The notes under the pieces: generated by a model
What the model was told of the DNA's origin: nothing
Databases searched by the model: none
Seen by the model: only the letters and a program-made list of their open reading frames with translations
In this document: piece by piece, positions 24,529-32,801 of the stretch
Numbering within the stretch: position 1 is the stretch's first letter
Layout of the letters: each line of letters opens with the position of its first letter
DNA from: a candidate division NC10 bacterium SPGG6
GTDB taxonomy: Bacteria; Methylomirabilota; Methylomirabilia; Methylomirabilales; CSP1-5
Assembly (NCBI GenBank): GCA_001643535.1
Contig: LXTG01000068.1
Coordinates: 1 to 44,758 of the forward strand
DNA length: 44,758 nt
Direction: 5' to 3'
Translations under genes and position numbers: made by a program

Positions 24529-26347
24529 GCGTATCCCCCTTCCGGCTCTGTGGGTTCTTATACGTTATTTTCATCAATTGAGCCGTCCTTGGGTTCTCTT
24601 TCAGGTGCTTGACGATCAGCTCCGTGCCGGTCCTATGATGGAAATATCCCATCCCTTCTCCCGGCAACCTGTTTTTTGTATAGAATTCGAAGAGCACATC
24701 GGTCACCGTGGCTACCTGTTCCCGGGGGACGCTCCGTACATACATTTCACCCGTCTCTCGATCGATCAGCGGCTCCCCCTGATGTCGCCCATCCTCGGTT
24801 CCGCCCAATTTGAGCTGGTACCGGTTGAGACCCATCCCAACCCAGCCAATGGTCTTTGTTGCGGGACGAAAACATTGCCGTTCACACCCTGTGACTCCAA
24901 TGGACTCGGCCATCTCCCCCCATTTCTGCTCTAATTCGTCAATCAGATACGGTTCGAATTTCTCCGCATCGGTATACGTCAGCTGGCAGGTGTCCCTTCC
25001 GACGCAGGCGCCAGACAGCAGCCGGAGCCGCGTGTAGGGCCGTCCGTGTCGCGTGCCGTACCCGAAACTTTTTAGGTAGGTTTCAAATTCCGACTTGGCG
25101 TCTGGCGGGATATTCGTGAACAAGATATCCTGATTCGGAGTCGTCATCAGCTCAACGGGGTATTTCTGCATCACGTATCGGACCATTGCTTTCAGTCTGC
25201 CATTCGGGCCGTCGATGATCCGTCCGTTCTCAATGAAGGCCCCGTAGCAGAGTTGCTCGTCGGATGGCTGCATGATCCACCCGTGATGCAGATGCCTGTT
25301 CCCGTAATCATGATCCGAGTCGGGCATTGCAAGATCGCATGCGCTGACCCGGCGAACTTGCTCTCGGAACCAGTCCATGCCCTGCTTTCTCAGGACATAT
25401 TTCATTCGAGCCCAGTGTCGGTTCTGACGGTCACCCCACTCCTGATGTACCTGCACGATCCCATCTAGGACTTTTAATAATTCACTTTCTCTCACGATGC
25501 CAAAGGGTTCTCCCAATGCAGAAAAAGTGGGTTTCCCGTTCCTTTCCCCTTGGCTGCCCCCGATATACACCTGGAATTGCGTGACCCTGCCATCTTCCAC
25601 AATCGGCGCAACTCCGATGTCATTAGTACGCAGTTCCACACAATTATCCGGAACATACGTCCCCTTTTCCCCATCGAAGTGCATCGCCGAGAAGCCGATC
25701 TTGAATTTTCGGTTCAACAAATTGGGACCGTATTGGAATCGCTCCTCCGGATCCCGTAAATAGTTCGGGTCTACGGCGAAAATTTCAATGAACGCTGCGG
25801 TGGGAAGCCTGAAGTATTTCCCTACTTTCTGGGCCCAGGCATTGGCATCATAGATTTTTGAGAAGCAGGAAAGGGGGCACCCCATGACATTTCTGACATT
25901 ATCTCCACATCCATTCAGACTATAAAATCCGGACTCGGCGACCCCCCGCACCACCTCAACAACATGTTCCTTTTTCACCCAATGGAATTGGATGTTTTGC
26001 CTGGTGGTAATTCGTAAGGACGCACTGCCCTCATGGCTCACCGTGAACCGCTCGGACAACTCGTCGAAGACCATCCATTGTTCTCGCGTGATGGGGCCTC
26101 CGCCAGGAATACTGATCCGAATCATGTACATCCAGTCTTTTTCCTTGCCTGTCTTGGCTCGGTTCCATTCAAGGTAAACTCCGTGAGATTTCGCGAGTTG
26201 TTCAGACTCCCACGCAAGATCGGCCAGAGAGGTATCGCGGAAATCCTGATACAGACTTCCGCGGATCCAGTTTGACGCCAGCTTCGTACGGTCGTGCCTG
26301 GAAAGCTCTTCAAGGGGTGTTTTTAGATTTGGATTGATCTCTTCCAT
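24503..26347 (-). CDS. Siroheme-[4Fe-4S] sulfite/nitrite reductase, ferredoxin type
   Basis: Six-electron reduction of sulfite to sulfide (or nitrite to ammonia). 614 residues with two ferrite-reductase repeats: HEGSASLRITTRQNIQFHWV and VMGCPLSCF in the first, then TTPNQDILFTNIPP, GACVGRDTCQLTY (C-x5-C) and GVTGCERQCFRP (C-x3-C), the cluster/siroheme ligands, in the second. The length and lack of flavin domains indicate a ferredoxin-dependent enzyme. Sequence alone does not split sulfite from nitrite; ferredoxin lies 0.7 kb downstream. ATG 26347 was used. Confidence 0.9.
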   Translation of the reverse strand: MEEINPNLKTPLEELSRHDRTKLASNWIRGSLYQDFRDTSLADLAWESEQLAKSHGVYLEWNRAKTGKEKDWMYMIRISIPGGGPITREQWMVFDELSERFTVSHEGSASLRITTRQNIQFHWVKKEHVVEVVRGVAESGFYSLNGCGDNVRNVMGCPLSCFSKIYDANAWAQKVGKYFRLPTAAFIEIFAVDPNYLRDPEERFQYGPNLLNRKFKIGFSAMHFDGEKGTYVPDNCVELRTNDIGVAPIVEDGRVTQFQVYIGGSQGERNGKPTFSALGEPFGIVRESELLKVLDGIVQVHQEWGDRQNRHWARMKYVLRKQGMDWFREQVRRVSACDLAMPDSDHDYGNRHLHHGWIMQPSDEQLCYGAFIENGRIIDGPNGRLKAMVRYVMQKYPVELMTTPNQDILFTNIPPDAKSEFETYLKSFGYGTRHGRPYTRLRLLSGACVGRDTCQLTYTDAEKFEPYLIDELEQKWGEMAESIGVTGCERQCFRPATKTIGWVGMGLNRYQLKLGGTEDGRHQGEPLIDRETGEMYVRSVPREQVATVTDVLFEFYTKNRLPGEGMGYFHHRTGTELIVKHLKENPRTAQLMKITYKNPQSRKGDTRGDQDSTG

Positions 26348-26426
26348 ACCTTCACCAGCGTGAATTCCTTACCCTGGGCAGTCACCTGTCGACCAGCACA
26401 CTCCTCTTTACTTCCCGGACAGCATC

Positions 26427-26584
26427 CTAGCCCGAATTATTCACACAGAAGTGAATAATCCGCCCTCCGGGCTTCGACTCCGCCCCGCGTTTGCAGGGCG
26501 TCGCTCAGGGCTAGCCTTGAGTCCCGCCCCAGCAGCGGGACGCATTATACACGAAGACACCCGTTCGTGAATAATGCGGGCTAG
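26427..26584. mobile_element. 158-bp MITE-like element with 18-bp terminal inverted repeats
   Basis: Left end CTAGCCCGAATTATTCAC (26427-26444) and right end GTGAATAATGCGGGCTAG (26567-26584) are inverted copies with 17/18 identity. Each end also carries its own hairpin: ATTATTCAC/GTGAATAAT at 26436-26459, and GCATTATACACGAA/TTCGTGAATAATGC at 26542-26577 (13/14). The interior is GC-rich with further stems and has no gene. CTAG at both ends may be the duplicated target. It lies in the 341-bp gap between the sulfite reductase and an unknown gene. Confidence 0.65.
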
Positions 26585-26688
26585 CTCGCCGTTAGTATCA
26601 CCCGTGATTTCCGATCGCCAGGCTTGGGAAAGGAAGGGATTTGGAGAGTCTAGACTTTCTTTCATCCGAAGGGAATCAAGGAGATCTT

Positions 26689-26946
26689 CTAGTCGGCCGC
26701 GCGCTGCACCTCGCTCAAAAGCGAACGGACCGTTTGAAAAGCCTCCTCTACAGAGGCAAAGCTCCGCCCGGCGAGCTGGGTCCGGACCGCCCGGTAGAGC
26801 CAAATTGATTCCTCCTTTCCGCCAGAACACTCAATCTCCATGGCACCTTTCGGAATTTCCTGCTCTGGTCGGGCCACCCCGATACCGACCACCTCAAATC
26901 GACCCCGGGTCTCCGCCACGTGCCAATAAAGAAGCCAACGGTCCAT
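26689..26946 (-). CDS. Small unknown protein after nuoI
   Basis: 85 residues: MDRWLLYWHVAETRGRFEVV, a middle GAMEIECSGGKEESIWLYRA and an amphipathic end SVEEAFQTVRSLLSEVQRA. The composition is coding-like. ATG 26946 follows GAGAGGGG. It lies 66 bp downstream of nuoI on the same strand and is probably the last gene of the nuo unit. No domain recognised. Confidence 0.7.
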   Translation of the reverse strand: MDRWLLYWHVAETRGRFEVVGIGVARPEQEIPKGAMEIECSGGKEESIWLYRAVRTQLAGRSFASVEEAFQTVRSLLSEVQRAAD

Positions 26947-27011
26947 TCTGCGCCCCTCTCCTCTTTTATTTGCGTGCGCCGCTCAGCGAGATGAGGAGAT
27001 CCGAGGGGGTG

Positions 27012-27539
27012 TCAGCCCTTGCCCCCCCCTTTTCCACCGCCGGGGGCAGCAGGCGCCTTCGCTGCCGCTCCCGGCGGGGAACGAGGAGTCATAATGGTGG
27101 GATAGAAGCCGTCGGCGTGCATCGTCTCCATGTCGTAGACCAGATTGGTCCGACTGAACCCACCCAGTTCGTACTTGCCGGTCCACATGGAGATCGCGTC
27201 AAAGGGACACACCTCGACACAGAGGTTGCAGTACATGCAGAGGTTGTGGTCGATGACGAACCACTTGGGCCGCCGCGCCTTCCCCTTTCCCTCCCCCGCC
27301 AGGTGGATGCAGTTGGCGGGACAGATCCGGGCACACATGTCGCAGGCGGTGCACTTGAGCTCCTGCGACTCCAAATCGATCGTCAGGACATGTTGGGTCA
27401 AGGCCCGGGTGGGAAGCTGCCGCTTCTCCTCAGGATACTGGACCGTCACCGCCCGGGTGAACAGATACCGGAGTGTGATTTGCATCGAGAGGAGGATGCT
27501 CCAGAAGCCTCGCCAAATCTCTCGGAGATACCGCCACAT
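27012..27539 (-). CDS. nuoI: NADH-quinone oxidoreductase subunit I
   Basis: Holds clusters N6a and N6b of complex I. Two motifs, KCTACDMCARICPANCIHL and LCMYCNLCVEVCPFDAI, are complete C-x2-C-x2-C-x3-CP units. The N-terminal helix ending in TRAVTVQYPEEKR is typical. The C-terminus has an unusual Pro/Ala/Gly tail (about 25 residues, PGGGKGGGKG). It starts 4 bp after nuoH. Confidence 0.95.
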   Translation of the reverse strand: MWRYLREIWRGFWSILLSMQITLRYLFTRAVTVQYPEEKRQLPTRALTQHVLTIDLESQELKCTACDMCARICPANCIHLAGEGKGKARRPKWFVIDHNLCMYCNLCVEVCPFDAISMWTGKYELGGFSRTNLVYDMETMHADGFYPTIMTPRSPPGAAAKAPAAPGGGKGGGKG

Positions 27540-27543
27540 TTTC

Positions 27544-28596
27544 TCACCCCATTGGCGAAAGGACTAATACGAGCAGCCCGGTGATCCCTAGATTCACAAA
27601 GGCCAGGGGCAGCAGGACCTTCCAAGCCACGTGCATCAGTTGATCTACGCGCACCCTGGCCAGCGTCCATCGAAGCCATATCATCACAAAGAGGAGGAAA
27701 TAGGTCTTGAGCAGGAACCAGACCCAGGGAGCCAACAGTGGACCCTGCCACCCCCCGAGAAAAACGGTGGTGGCAATGGCGCAGACGACAAACATATTCG
27801 CGTACTCCGCCAGGAAAAAGATGGCGAATCGCATCCCACTATACTCGACATGAAACCCGGACACGAGTTCCGACTCCGCCTCCGGGATATCGAAGGGGAG
27901 CCGGTTGGTCTCCGCCACGGCACAGGTGAAGTAGATGAGAAAAGCCAGGGGTTGCACCACGATTAACCATCCAGGGAGGATGCCAAGCCAGGTTCCCCCC
28001 TGATACTCCACGATGTCCGTCATCCTGAGAGAGCCCACTAGGAGGAGAGGACCCAGCAGGGAAATCACCAGGGGCACCTCGTAGCTCACTGCCTGCGCCG
28101 CGGACCGGAGCGCGCCCAACGCAGCGTACTTGTTGTTGGAGCCCCAGCCGGCCATGATGATTCCCACCACCGTGAGAGAAGAGATAGCAATGATGTACAG
28201 AATACCGATGTTGAGATCCTGCACGATGAGGCCGGGACCGAATGGAATTACCACATAGGTGGCCAACGATGCGGCGAAGACCACGATCGGGGCCAGGATA
28301 AAGACCGGCCTGTCGGCCCGGGTCGGGATGATGTCCTCCTTGAGCAGGAGCTTGAGCCCGTCGGCGATACTCTGGGCCCACCCGTGCCAGCCCCCGACCC
28401 GCATCGGACCGAACCGAGCCTGGATGTGGGCGCTGATCTTTCGCTCCCACCAGATCAGGAACATGGCCGACACCGAGATAAAACCGATGATGATGCTCAC
28501 CACCCCGAGCATGATGGCGAGGCGCGGAACGATCCACGGAATGCCCCACGCCTCAAAAAGGGCGTAAAATTGTTCGAGGGCTCCAGCGCTCACCAC
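27544..28596 (-). CDS. nuoH: NADH-quinone oxidoreductase subunit H
   Basis: 350 residues, about eight membrane helices, linking the hydrophilic arm to the pump. WWERKISAHIQARFGPMRVG is the quinone-site loop, and SELVSGFHVEYSGMRFAIFF and RWTLARVRVDQLM are conserved NuoH segments. Start is GTG 28596. It is separated from nuoD by the heptad array at 28627-28717. Confidence 0.95.
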   Translation of the reverse strand: MVSAGALEQFYALFEAWGIPWIVPRLAIMLGVVSIIIGFISVSAMFLIWWERKISAHIQARFGPMRVGGWHGWAQSIADGLKLLLKEDIIPTRADRPVFILAPIVVFAASLATYVVIPFGPGLIVQDLNIGILYIIAISSLTVVGIIMAGWGSNNKYAALGALRSAAQAVSYEVPLVISLLGPLLLVGSLRMTDIVEYQGGTWLGILPGWLIVVQPLAFLIYFTCAVAETNRLPFDIPEAESELVSGFHVEYSGMRFAIFFLAEYANMFVVCAIATTVFLGGWQGPLLAPWVWFLLKTYFLLFVMIWLRWTLARVRVDQLMHVAWKVLLPLAFVNLGITGLLVLVLSPMG

Positions 28597-28626
28597 CTAC
28601 ACCCTTCTTGCACCAGCAGTCGGCTA

Positions 28627-28717
28627 TTCGGATTTCGAATTGCGAATTTCGAATATGGGATTGGGGACTAAACACTTCCGTAGAAAATCCGAAATCCGCA
28701 TTCCCAAATTCGAAATG
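28627..28717. repeat. Two heptad arrays between nuoD and nuoH
   Basis: Left arm TTCGGAT, TTCGAAT, TGCGAAT, TTCGAAT, ATGGGAT, TGGGGAC (28627-28668); right arm GAAAATC, CGAAATC, CGCATTC, CCAAATT, CGAAATG (28683-28717). The right arm is roughly the inverse complement of the left, so the pair can fold as an imperfect hairpin. Confidence 0.8.
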
Positions 28718-28746
28718 TTTGCAAGCTGACCGCTGGCAGCTATGGA

Positions 28747-29889
28747 TTAGCGGTCCACCTCGCACAGCACGATATCCACGCTCCCCAAGATCGCAACCGC
28801 ATCGGCCACCATATAGCCGGGGAGCATCACCGGCAGGGCGGAGAGATTGACAAAGGTCGGTGCGCGGACCTTGTAGCGATACGGCCGCTCGGACCCGTCC
28901 GCGACGATGTAGTGCCCCAACTCCCCCCGCGGGCTCTCCACCCGCGAATAGATGTCCCCCACCGGCGCCCGCAGCTTCTTCGCCACCGGGGCCAGGACCG
29001 GCCCCGGGGGAATCGCCTTCAAACCCTGCTCCACGATCTTGACCGATTGCTCCATCTCCTGGCGGCGCACCCAGAAGCGGTCCCACACATCCCCGTTCGG
29101 CCCCACCGGGATGTCAAACTCAAACCGGTCGTAGATCCCGTACGGGTCGTCCCGCCGCAGATCCCACCGGATCCCCGAGCCCCGGAGCATGGGCCCGGAG
29201 CAGGCGTAGCTGATGGCATCCTCGGGCTTGAGAATCCCCACCCCCTGGATCCGTTTCTGCCAGATGATGTTGTCGGTGCTGAGGCGGTCGTACTCGGACA
29301 GCCGCGGCGTGAACCACGCTAAAAACGCCTTCACATCCGCCAGCCACCCCTCCGGGACATCCAGGGCCAGCCCCCCAATCCGCATGAAGCTGTAATTGAT
29401 CCGTTGCCCCGAGACCGCCTCGAACAGGTCCAGGATCATCTCCCGCTCCCGAAAACACCACATGAAGAGGGTGAAGTTGCCGAGGTCGAGGCCAAAGGTC
29501 CCCAGCCAGATCAGATGCGAGGCGATCCGCTGTAGTTCCCCGATGATGACTCGGAGATACTCCGCCCGCGCCGGGATGCTGATCTCCATCAGCCGCTCGC
29601 AGGCGAGGCAGTAAGCCCAGTTGTTGTACATCGAGGCCAGGTAGTCGAGCCGGTCGGTGTACGGGATGATCTGGACGTAGGCGCGGTTCTCCCCGATCTT
29701 CTCGTGGCAGCGATGCATGTAGCCCAGGTAGGGGATGCATTCGCGCACCACTTCCCCGTCCAGCTTCAACAGCAGGCGTAATACCCCGTGGGTCGATGGG
29801 TGCTGTGGCCCCATGTTGACCCACATCTCCTCCATCGATTCGGTGGTCCGTTCTTTGACCTGCTGAAGGTGAAGGTTGATTGTCGTCAT
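28747..29889 (-). CDS. nuoD: NADH-quinone oxidoreductase subunit D
   Basis: 380 residues of the 49-kDa subunit, which forms the quinone pocket with NuoB. MGPQHPSTHGVLRLLLKLDG opens the fold, GYMHRCHEKIGENR and VIPYTDRLDYLA follow, and SPRGELGHYIVADGSE and the C-terminal DIVLCEVDR are diagnostic. It lies 12 bp after nuoC. Confidence 0.96.
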   Translation of the reverse strand: MTTINLHLQQVKERTTESMEEMWVNMGPQHPSTHGVLRLLLKLDGEVVRECIPYLGYMHRCHEKIGENRAYVQIIPYTDRLDYLASMYNNWAYCLACERLMEISIPARAEYLRVIIGELQRIASHLIWLGTFGLDLGNFTLFMWCFREREMILDLFEAVSGQRINYSFMRIGGLALDVPEGWLADVKAFLAWFTPRLSEYDRLSTDNIIWQKRIQGVGILKPEDAISYACSGPMLRGSGIRWDLRRDDPYGIYDRFEFDIPVGPNGDVWDRFWVRRQEMEQSVKIVEQGLKAIPPGPVLAPVAKKLRAPVGDIYSRVESPRGELGHYIVADGSERPYRYKVRAPTFVNLSALPVMLPGYMVADAVAILGSVDIVLCEVDR

Positions 29890-29901
29890 GCCGCCTGCTT
29901 C

Positions 29902-30408
29902 CTATGCCGTCGTCGGTCGGGGCACGCTTCCCGGCTTCCGATCCTCCCAGGGATAGGCAACAAACCGTTCATCCTGGTAATCCTTCCGGAGGGGATAGCC
30001 GATCCAGTCTTCGGGGAGGAGGATCCGCCGTAGGTCCGGATGGTTCTCAAACCGGATCCCGAACAGGTCAAAGGCCTCTCGCTCGTGCCAGTTCGCTGTC
30101 CCCCAGAGGGGGACCACCGAGCGGAGGACCGGCTCATCCTGGGGGACCCTCGCCCGGAGGATAATCTTCCCCGGCTGTTTGAGGGAGGAGATGGCATACA
30201 CCACTTCCATCTCTTTATCGGCAGTCCAGTCGACGCCGCTCAGGCAGTTCAGGTAATCGTACCCCAGCTCCTCCTTGATAAAGCGGCAGATCTCGAAATT
30301 TCGGTCTGCCTTGATGGTCACACAGGCCTCGCCACGCCGGACCTCTGCTGTTCGGATCTCCTCGCGGAACCGGGACTGAATCTGCTGAAGGATCTCTTCC
30401 GCCGTCAT
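29902..30408 (-). CDS. nuoC: NADH-quinone oxidoreductase subunit C
   Basis: 168 residues of the 30-kDa subunit. The signature WGTANWHEREAFDLFGIRFE, followed by HPDLRRILLPEDWIGYPLRK, is complete. ATG 30408. Upstream is a 104-bp heptad array, then nuoA; no nuoB is found between. Confidence 0.95.
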   Translation of the reverse strand: MTAEEILQQIQSRFREEIRTAEVRRGEACVTIKADRNFEICRFIKEELGYDYLNCLSGVDWTADKEMEVVYAISSLKQPGKIILRARVPQDEPVLRSVVPLWGTANWHEREAFDLFGIRFENHPDLRRILLPEDWIGYPLRKDYQDERFVAYPWEDRKPGSVPRPTTA

Positions 30409-30417
30409 TGCATTAGC

Positions 30418-30508
30418 GTCCGATGTCCGAAGTTCGAAGTCCGATGTCGAACGTCACACAGTGGCCGGTCAATCCTGACGTCGGACCTCACACGTCGGAC
30501 GTCAGACT
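30418..30508. repeat. Heptad array of 13 units in the nuoA-nuoC gap
   Basis: GTCCGAT, GTCCGAA, GTTCGAA, GTCCGAT, GTCGAAC, GTCACAC, AGTGGCC, GGTCAAT, CCTGACG, TCGGACC, TCACACG, TCGGACG, TCAGACT without a phase break. GTCCGA at the left and TCGGAC at the right are reverse complements, so it can form a long hairpin. Confidence 0.85.
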
Positions 30509-30512
30509 TTCA

Positions 30513-30872
30513 CTAGACCCACTCGAGTGCCCCCTTGGCCCACGCGTAGGCGAGGCCGACCAGGAGGATCACGATGAAAATCATCATCTCAATGAAGGCA
30601 AACAAGCCGAGGGAGCGGTAGACAATGGCCCAGAGGAAGAGGAAGACCGTTTCCACCGCGAAGAGGATAAACATCAGGGTAAAGAGATAGTACCGGATGT
30701 GGATCCGGAGCCACGGGCCGCCGATGGGATCTTCACCGCACTCGTAGGTGGTGAGCTTTTCCGGCGTCGGATTCGCCGGGCGGATAATACGCGAAAGGAC
30801 ATCAATGTTGAGGACTACGAAGAGGAGGCCGACGATGAGGAAGAGCGCGACATATGCGTAATCGGCTGCCAT
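30513..30872 (-). CDS. nuoA: NADH-quinone oxidoreductase subunit A
   Basis: 119 residues, three membrane helices. TYECGEDPIGGPWLRIHIRY is the conserved loop with the Cys sensitive in the de-active state, and FVIFDVETVFLF-like MFILFAVETVFLFLWAIVY follows. ATG 30872 has GGGAG upstream. Confidence 0.95.
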   Translation of the reverse strand: MAADYAYVALFLIVGLLFVVLNIDVLSRIIRPANPTPEKLTTYECGEDPIGGPWLRIHIRYYLFTLMFILFAVETVFLFLWAIVYRSLGLFAFIEMMIFIVILLVGLAYAWAKGALEWV

Positions 30873-30880
30873 ACTCCCTC

Positions 30881-30908
30881 AACAATAAAAATGCCCTTCG
30901 CAGGGCAT
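30881..30908 (-). terminator. Terminator-shaped hairpin in the nuoA leader
   Basis: On the minus strand ATGCCCT pairs with AGGGCAT (7 bp, 4-nt loop; 30891-30908), followed by TTTTATTGTT (30881-30890). It sits 18 nt before the nuoA start. It could end the cytochrome c transcript or attenuate nuo transcription. Confidence 0.6.
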
Positions 30909-30950
30909 CACGTCCTGGGATAGTCTCCGAGCTTGTGAATTACGTTACTA

Positions 30951-30978
30951 AGTAGCATAAATTTTCCAGCGATGTCAA
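30951..30978 (-). promoter_or_regulatory. Possible promoter upstream of nuoA
   Basis: TTGACA (30973-30978) is exact; the -10 at 16 bp is poor (GCTACT, 30951-30956). It lies between the cytochrome stop and the hairpin. Confidence 0.4.
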
Positions 30979-30996
30979 GTGAAATGTCGCCCGAAT

Positions 30997-31347
30997 TCAC
31001 CTTGTGTTCAGAGTCCTGACATACGCCAGGACATCCTCCCGGTCTTTCTCATCCATGCTCCACTGAAAGCCCGGCATCTTCCCTTTCCCCTTATTGATGA
31101 CCTGAAAGAGCTCCTGATCACTCTTGTCTTGCACTCTTTTTGAGGTGAAGTCCGGGATCTCGACCTGGAGCATCTGCACCATTCGGGGGCTGCCCTTGCC
31201 GTCCTCGGCATGGCACTTCAGACAGCGGACGGCATACACCTCCTTCCCGTTCGCGAGATCCGCAGCTACCGTCGGGGCCGGGACCAGGATGATCGAGGCC
31301 GCCAGGAAAGATCCTACGACCCAACTCTTGGTATCGTGCCTCACCAT
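30997..31347 (-). CDS. Secreted monohaem c-type cytochrome
   Basis: 116 residues. An N-terminal signal peptide (SWVVGSFLAASIILVPAP) with cleavage likely after TVAA, then the haem site RCLKCHAEDG and a distal Met in GKMPGFQWSM. One class I cytochrome domain with C-terminal helix EDVLAYVRTL. Periplasmic electron carrier. ATG 31347 follows GGAGG. It lies between the polyferredoxin and nuo genes on the same strand. Confidence 0.92.
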   Translation of the reverse strand: MVRHDTKSWVVGSFLAASIILVPAPTVAADLANGKEVYAVRCLKCHAEDGKGSPRMVQMLQVEIPDFTSKRVQDKSDQELFQVINKGKGKMPGFQWSMDEKDREDVLAYVRTLNTR

Positions 31348-31490
31348 GATGCCTCCTTCCCCACTGTGGCATTCCCCGCGACACCATGCCACCCGGCCAC
31401 CCGAGGTCATATCCTCCCCGCTCCCGCGCATGGTATCTCTGTCAATCCCGACGCTCCAACGGGATTCCCTGGTTACTCTCCTCCCCCCCT

Positions 31491-32666
31491 TTAGCTGTCG
31501 CCCCCCTCTTCCGGCATGGCCGCAGATTCCTCGACGTCCGCCAGGTAATGGCAGGTCGAGCAGAGATCGTGGGGCTCTGCCTCTCCATCGGCAAGGAACT
31601 GTACCTCGCACCGGCCACAGCGGCGGTATGCCTTCTCCAATAGGATCTGCTGATCTTTTGAGGCAACAACTTTCAATGAAAGCCCTTGCCGGTAGGTCAG
31701 GGCATTCGGAATGCAGGCATCCAGACAGAGAGCACAGTTGACGCACCGACTTGCATCCACGGTGAGGCGGAAGGCCTCCTCGCCCCCTCCCCGCTCGATT
31801 GCCCCGGTGGGACAGATCTGGACACAGGCCTCACAGGCATTACACTTCACCTCGTCGAGGAGAAGCTGCGCAAAGGGACCTTCGGGATCGTAGGGGACTT
31901 CCCCGTCCTCAACTTCGAACTTCTTGAGAAAGTGAGGAAGGAGTCGATTCCGGAGAGGAAGAGAAGTCCTCCTCGTGGACCCTCTGCCCTGAAACGCCTG
32001 GGAGAAGTCGTCGAGGAAAGAAGCCATGAGCTGCATCCCTTCGCTTCTCACCCAGGTGAAAAACGCCCGACGGTCAGGGCCTACCGTCTTCCATCTCTTG
32101 TGTTTCCCGCGAGTCCCCTCCCTCTCCTCTATGATCCTCTCGGAAGATCCAGGAAGGGCTTGACCCCAGGTGCGAATCCGACCGAGCATCCGCCGGTATC
32201 GAGGCATCGCCTCTGGGTACGGGCACTTCTCGCAAGGCCCTCGCGTAAGGTAGACCTCTTGGGCCCCGAGGGCCAAGGCACCCAGCAAAATGGTCTCGTC
32301 CAGACGCGCCAGGCAGGGCAGGATGAGATCGGCTGATGCGGCATTTACGCTCTGTTCGCAGGTGATGGACAGGGAAGGGCTCTCTCGCAAGCGAGAGGCT
32401 ACCTGGGAGAGAAGCTGCCCCGCTGCCGCCCCGTTGAGATCAAAGGCGGAGACGGGACAGACGGTGAGGCAGACCCCGCAGCCGGTGCAGTCATTCAGGA
32501 CGTGGACCCCCCCACTGAGATCGATGCTCTGGACCGGGCAACTCTTCACGCACAGGTGACAGTCCGAAAGTCCAGAATGCTCCCGCAGACAGCGGGGTGT
32601 CTCGACTGTGGCCTGCGCCCCCCCTACCCGATGAAGGAAGCGTTCGAAACGGTCTAAGGGCTCCAT
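31491..32666 (-). CDS. Cytoplasmic polyferredoxin with central MvhD-like segment
   Basis: 391 residues. Two [4Fe-4S] motifs near the N-terminus (CHLCVKSCP, CTGCGVCLTVCP), a middle region SLSITCEQSV through LILPCLARLDETILLG and TRGPCEKCPYPEAM that recalls MvhD/hydrogenase delta subunits, two further motifs (CNACEACVQICP, CVNCALCLDACIP) and two Cys pairs at the end (RRCGRCEVQF, CSTCHYL). No membrane helix. Likely an electron-transfer hub; partner not shown. I start at ATG 32666 because the longer frame translates the heptad repeat at 32690-32738. Confidence 0.8.
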   Translation of the reverse strand: MEPLDRFERFLHRVGGAQATVETPRCLREHSGLSDCHLCVKSCPVQSIDLSGGVHVLNDCTGCGVCLTVCPVSAFDLNGAAAGQLLSQVASRLRESPSLSITCEQSVNAASADLILPCLARLDETILLGALALGAQEVYLTRGPCEKCPYPEAMPRYRRMLGRIRTWGQALPGSSERIIEEREGTRGKHKRWKTVGPDRRAFFTWVRSEGMQLMASFLDDFSQAFQGRGSTRRTSLPLRNRLLPHFLKKFEVEDGEVPYDPEGPFAQLLLDEVKCNACEACVQICPTGAIERGGGEEAFRLTVDASRCVNCALCLDACIPNALTYRQGLSLKVVASKDQQILLEKAYRRCGRCEVQFLADGEAEPHDLCSTCHYLADVEESAAMPEEGGDS

Positions 32667-32689
32667 CTTCGGTGACCGACAAGAAAAAG

Positions 32690-32801
32690 GTGACTGGTGG
32701 TCAGTGGCTAGTGGCTGGTGGTTTTCACCAATCACCAATCACCAGCCACCAATAATCCATGAACCCTCAACTCTCAACCCTGAACGCTGAATTACTCACT
32801 C
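32690..32801. repeat. Heptad array of 16 units between hemL and polyferredoxin
   Basis: GTGACTG, GTGGTCA, GTGGCTA, GTGGCTG, GTGGTTT, TCACCAA x2, TCACCAG, CCACCAA, TAATCCA, TGAACCC, TCAACTC, TCAACCC, TGAACGC, TGAATTA, CTCACTC in one phase. The last unit touches the hemL stop. In inverted orientation it matches the array at 12738, including the A/T-run flank and the TTTTCACC junction. Confidence 0.88.
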
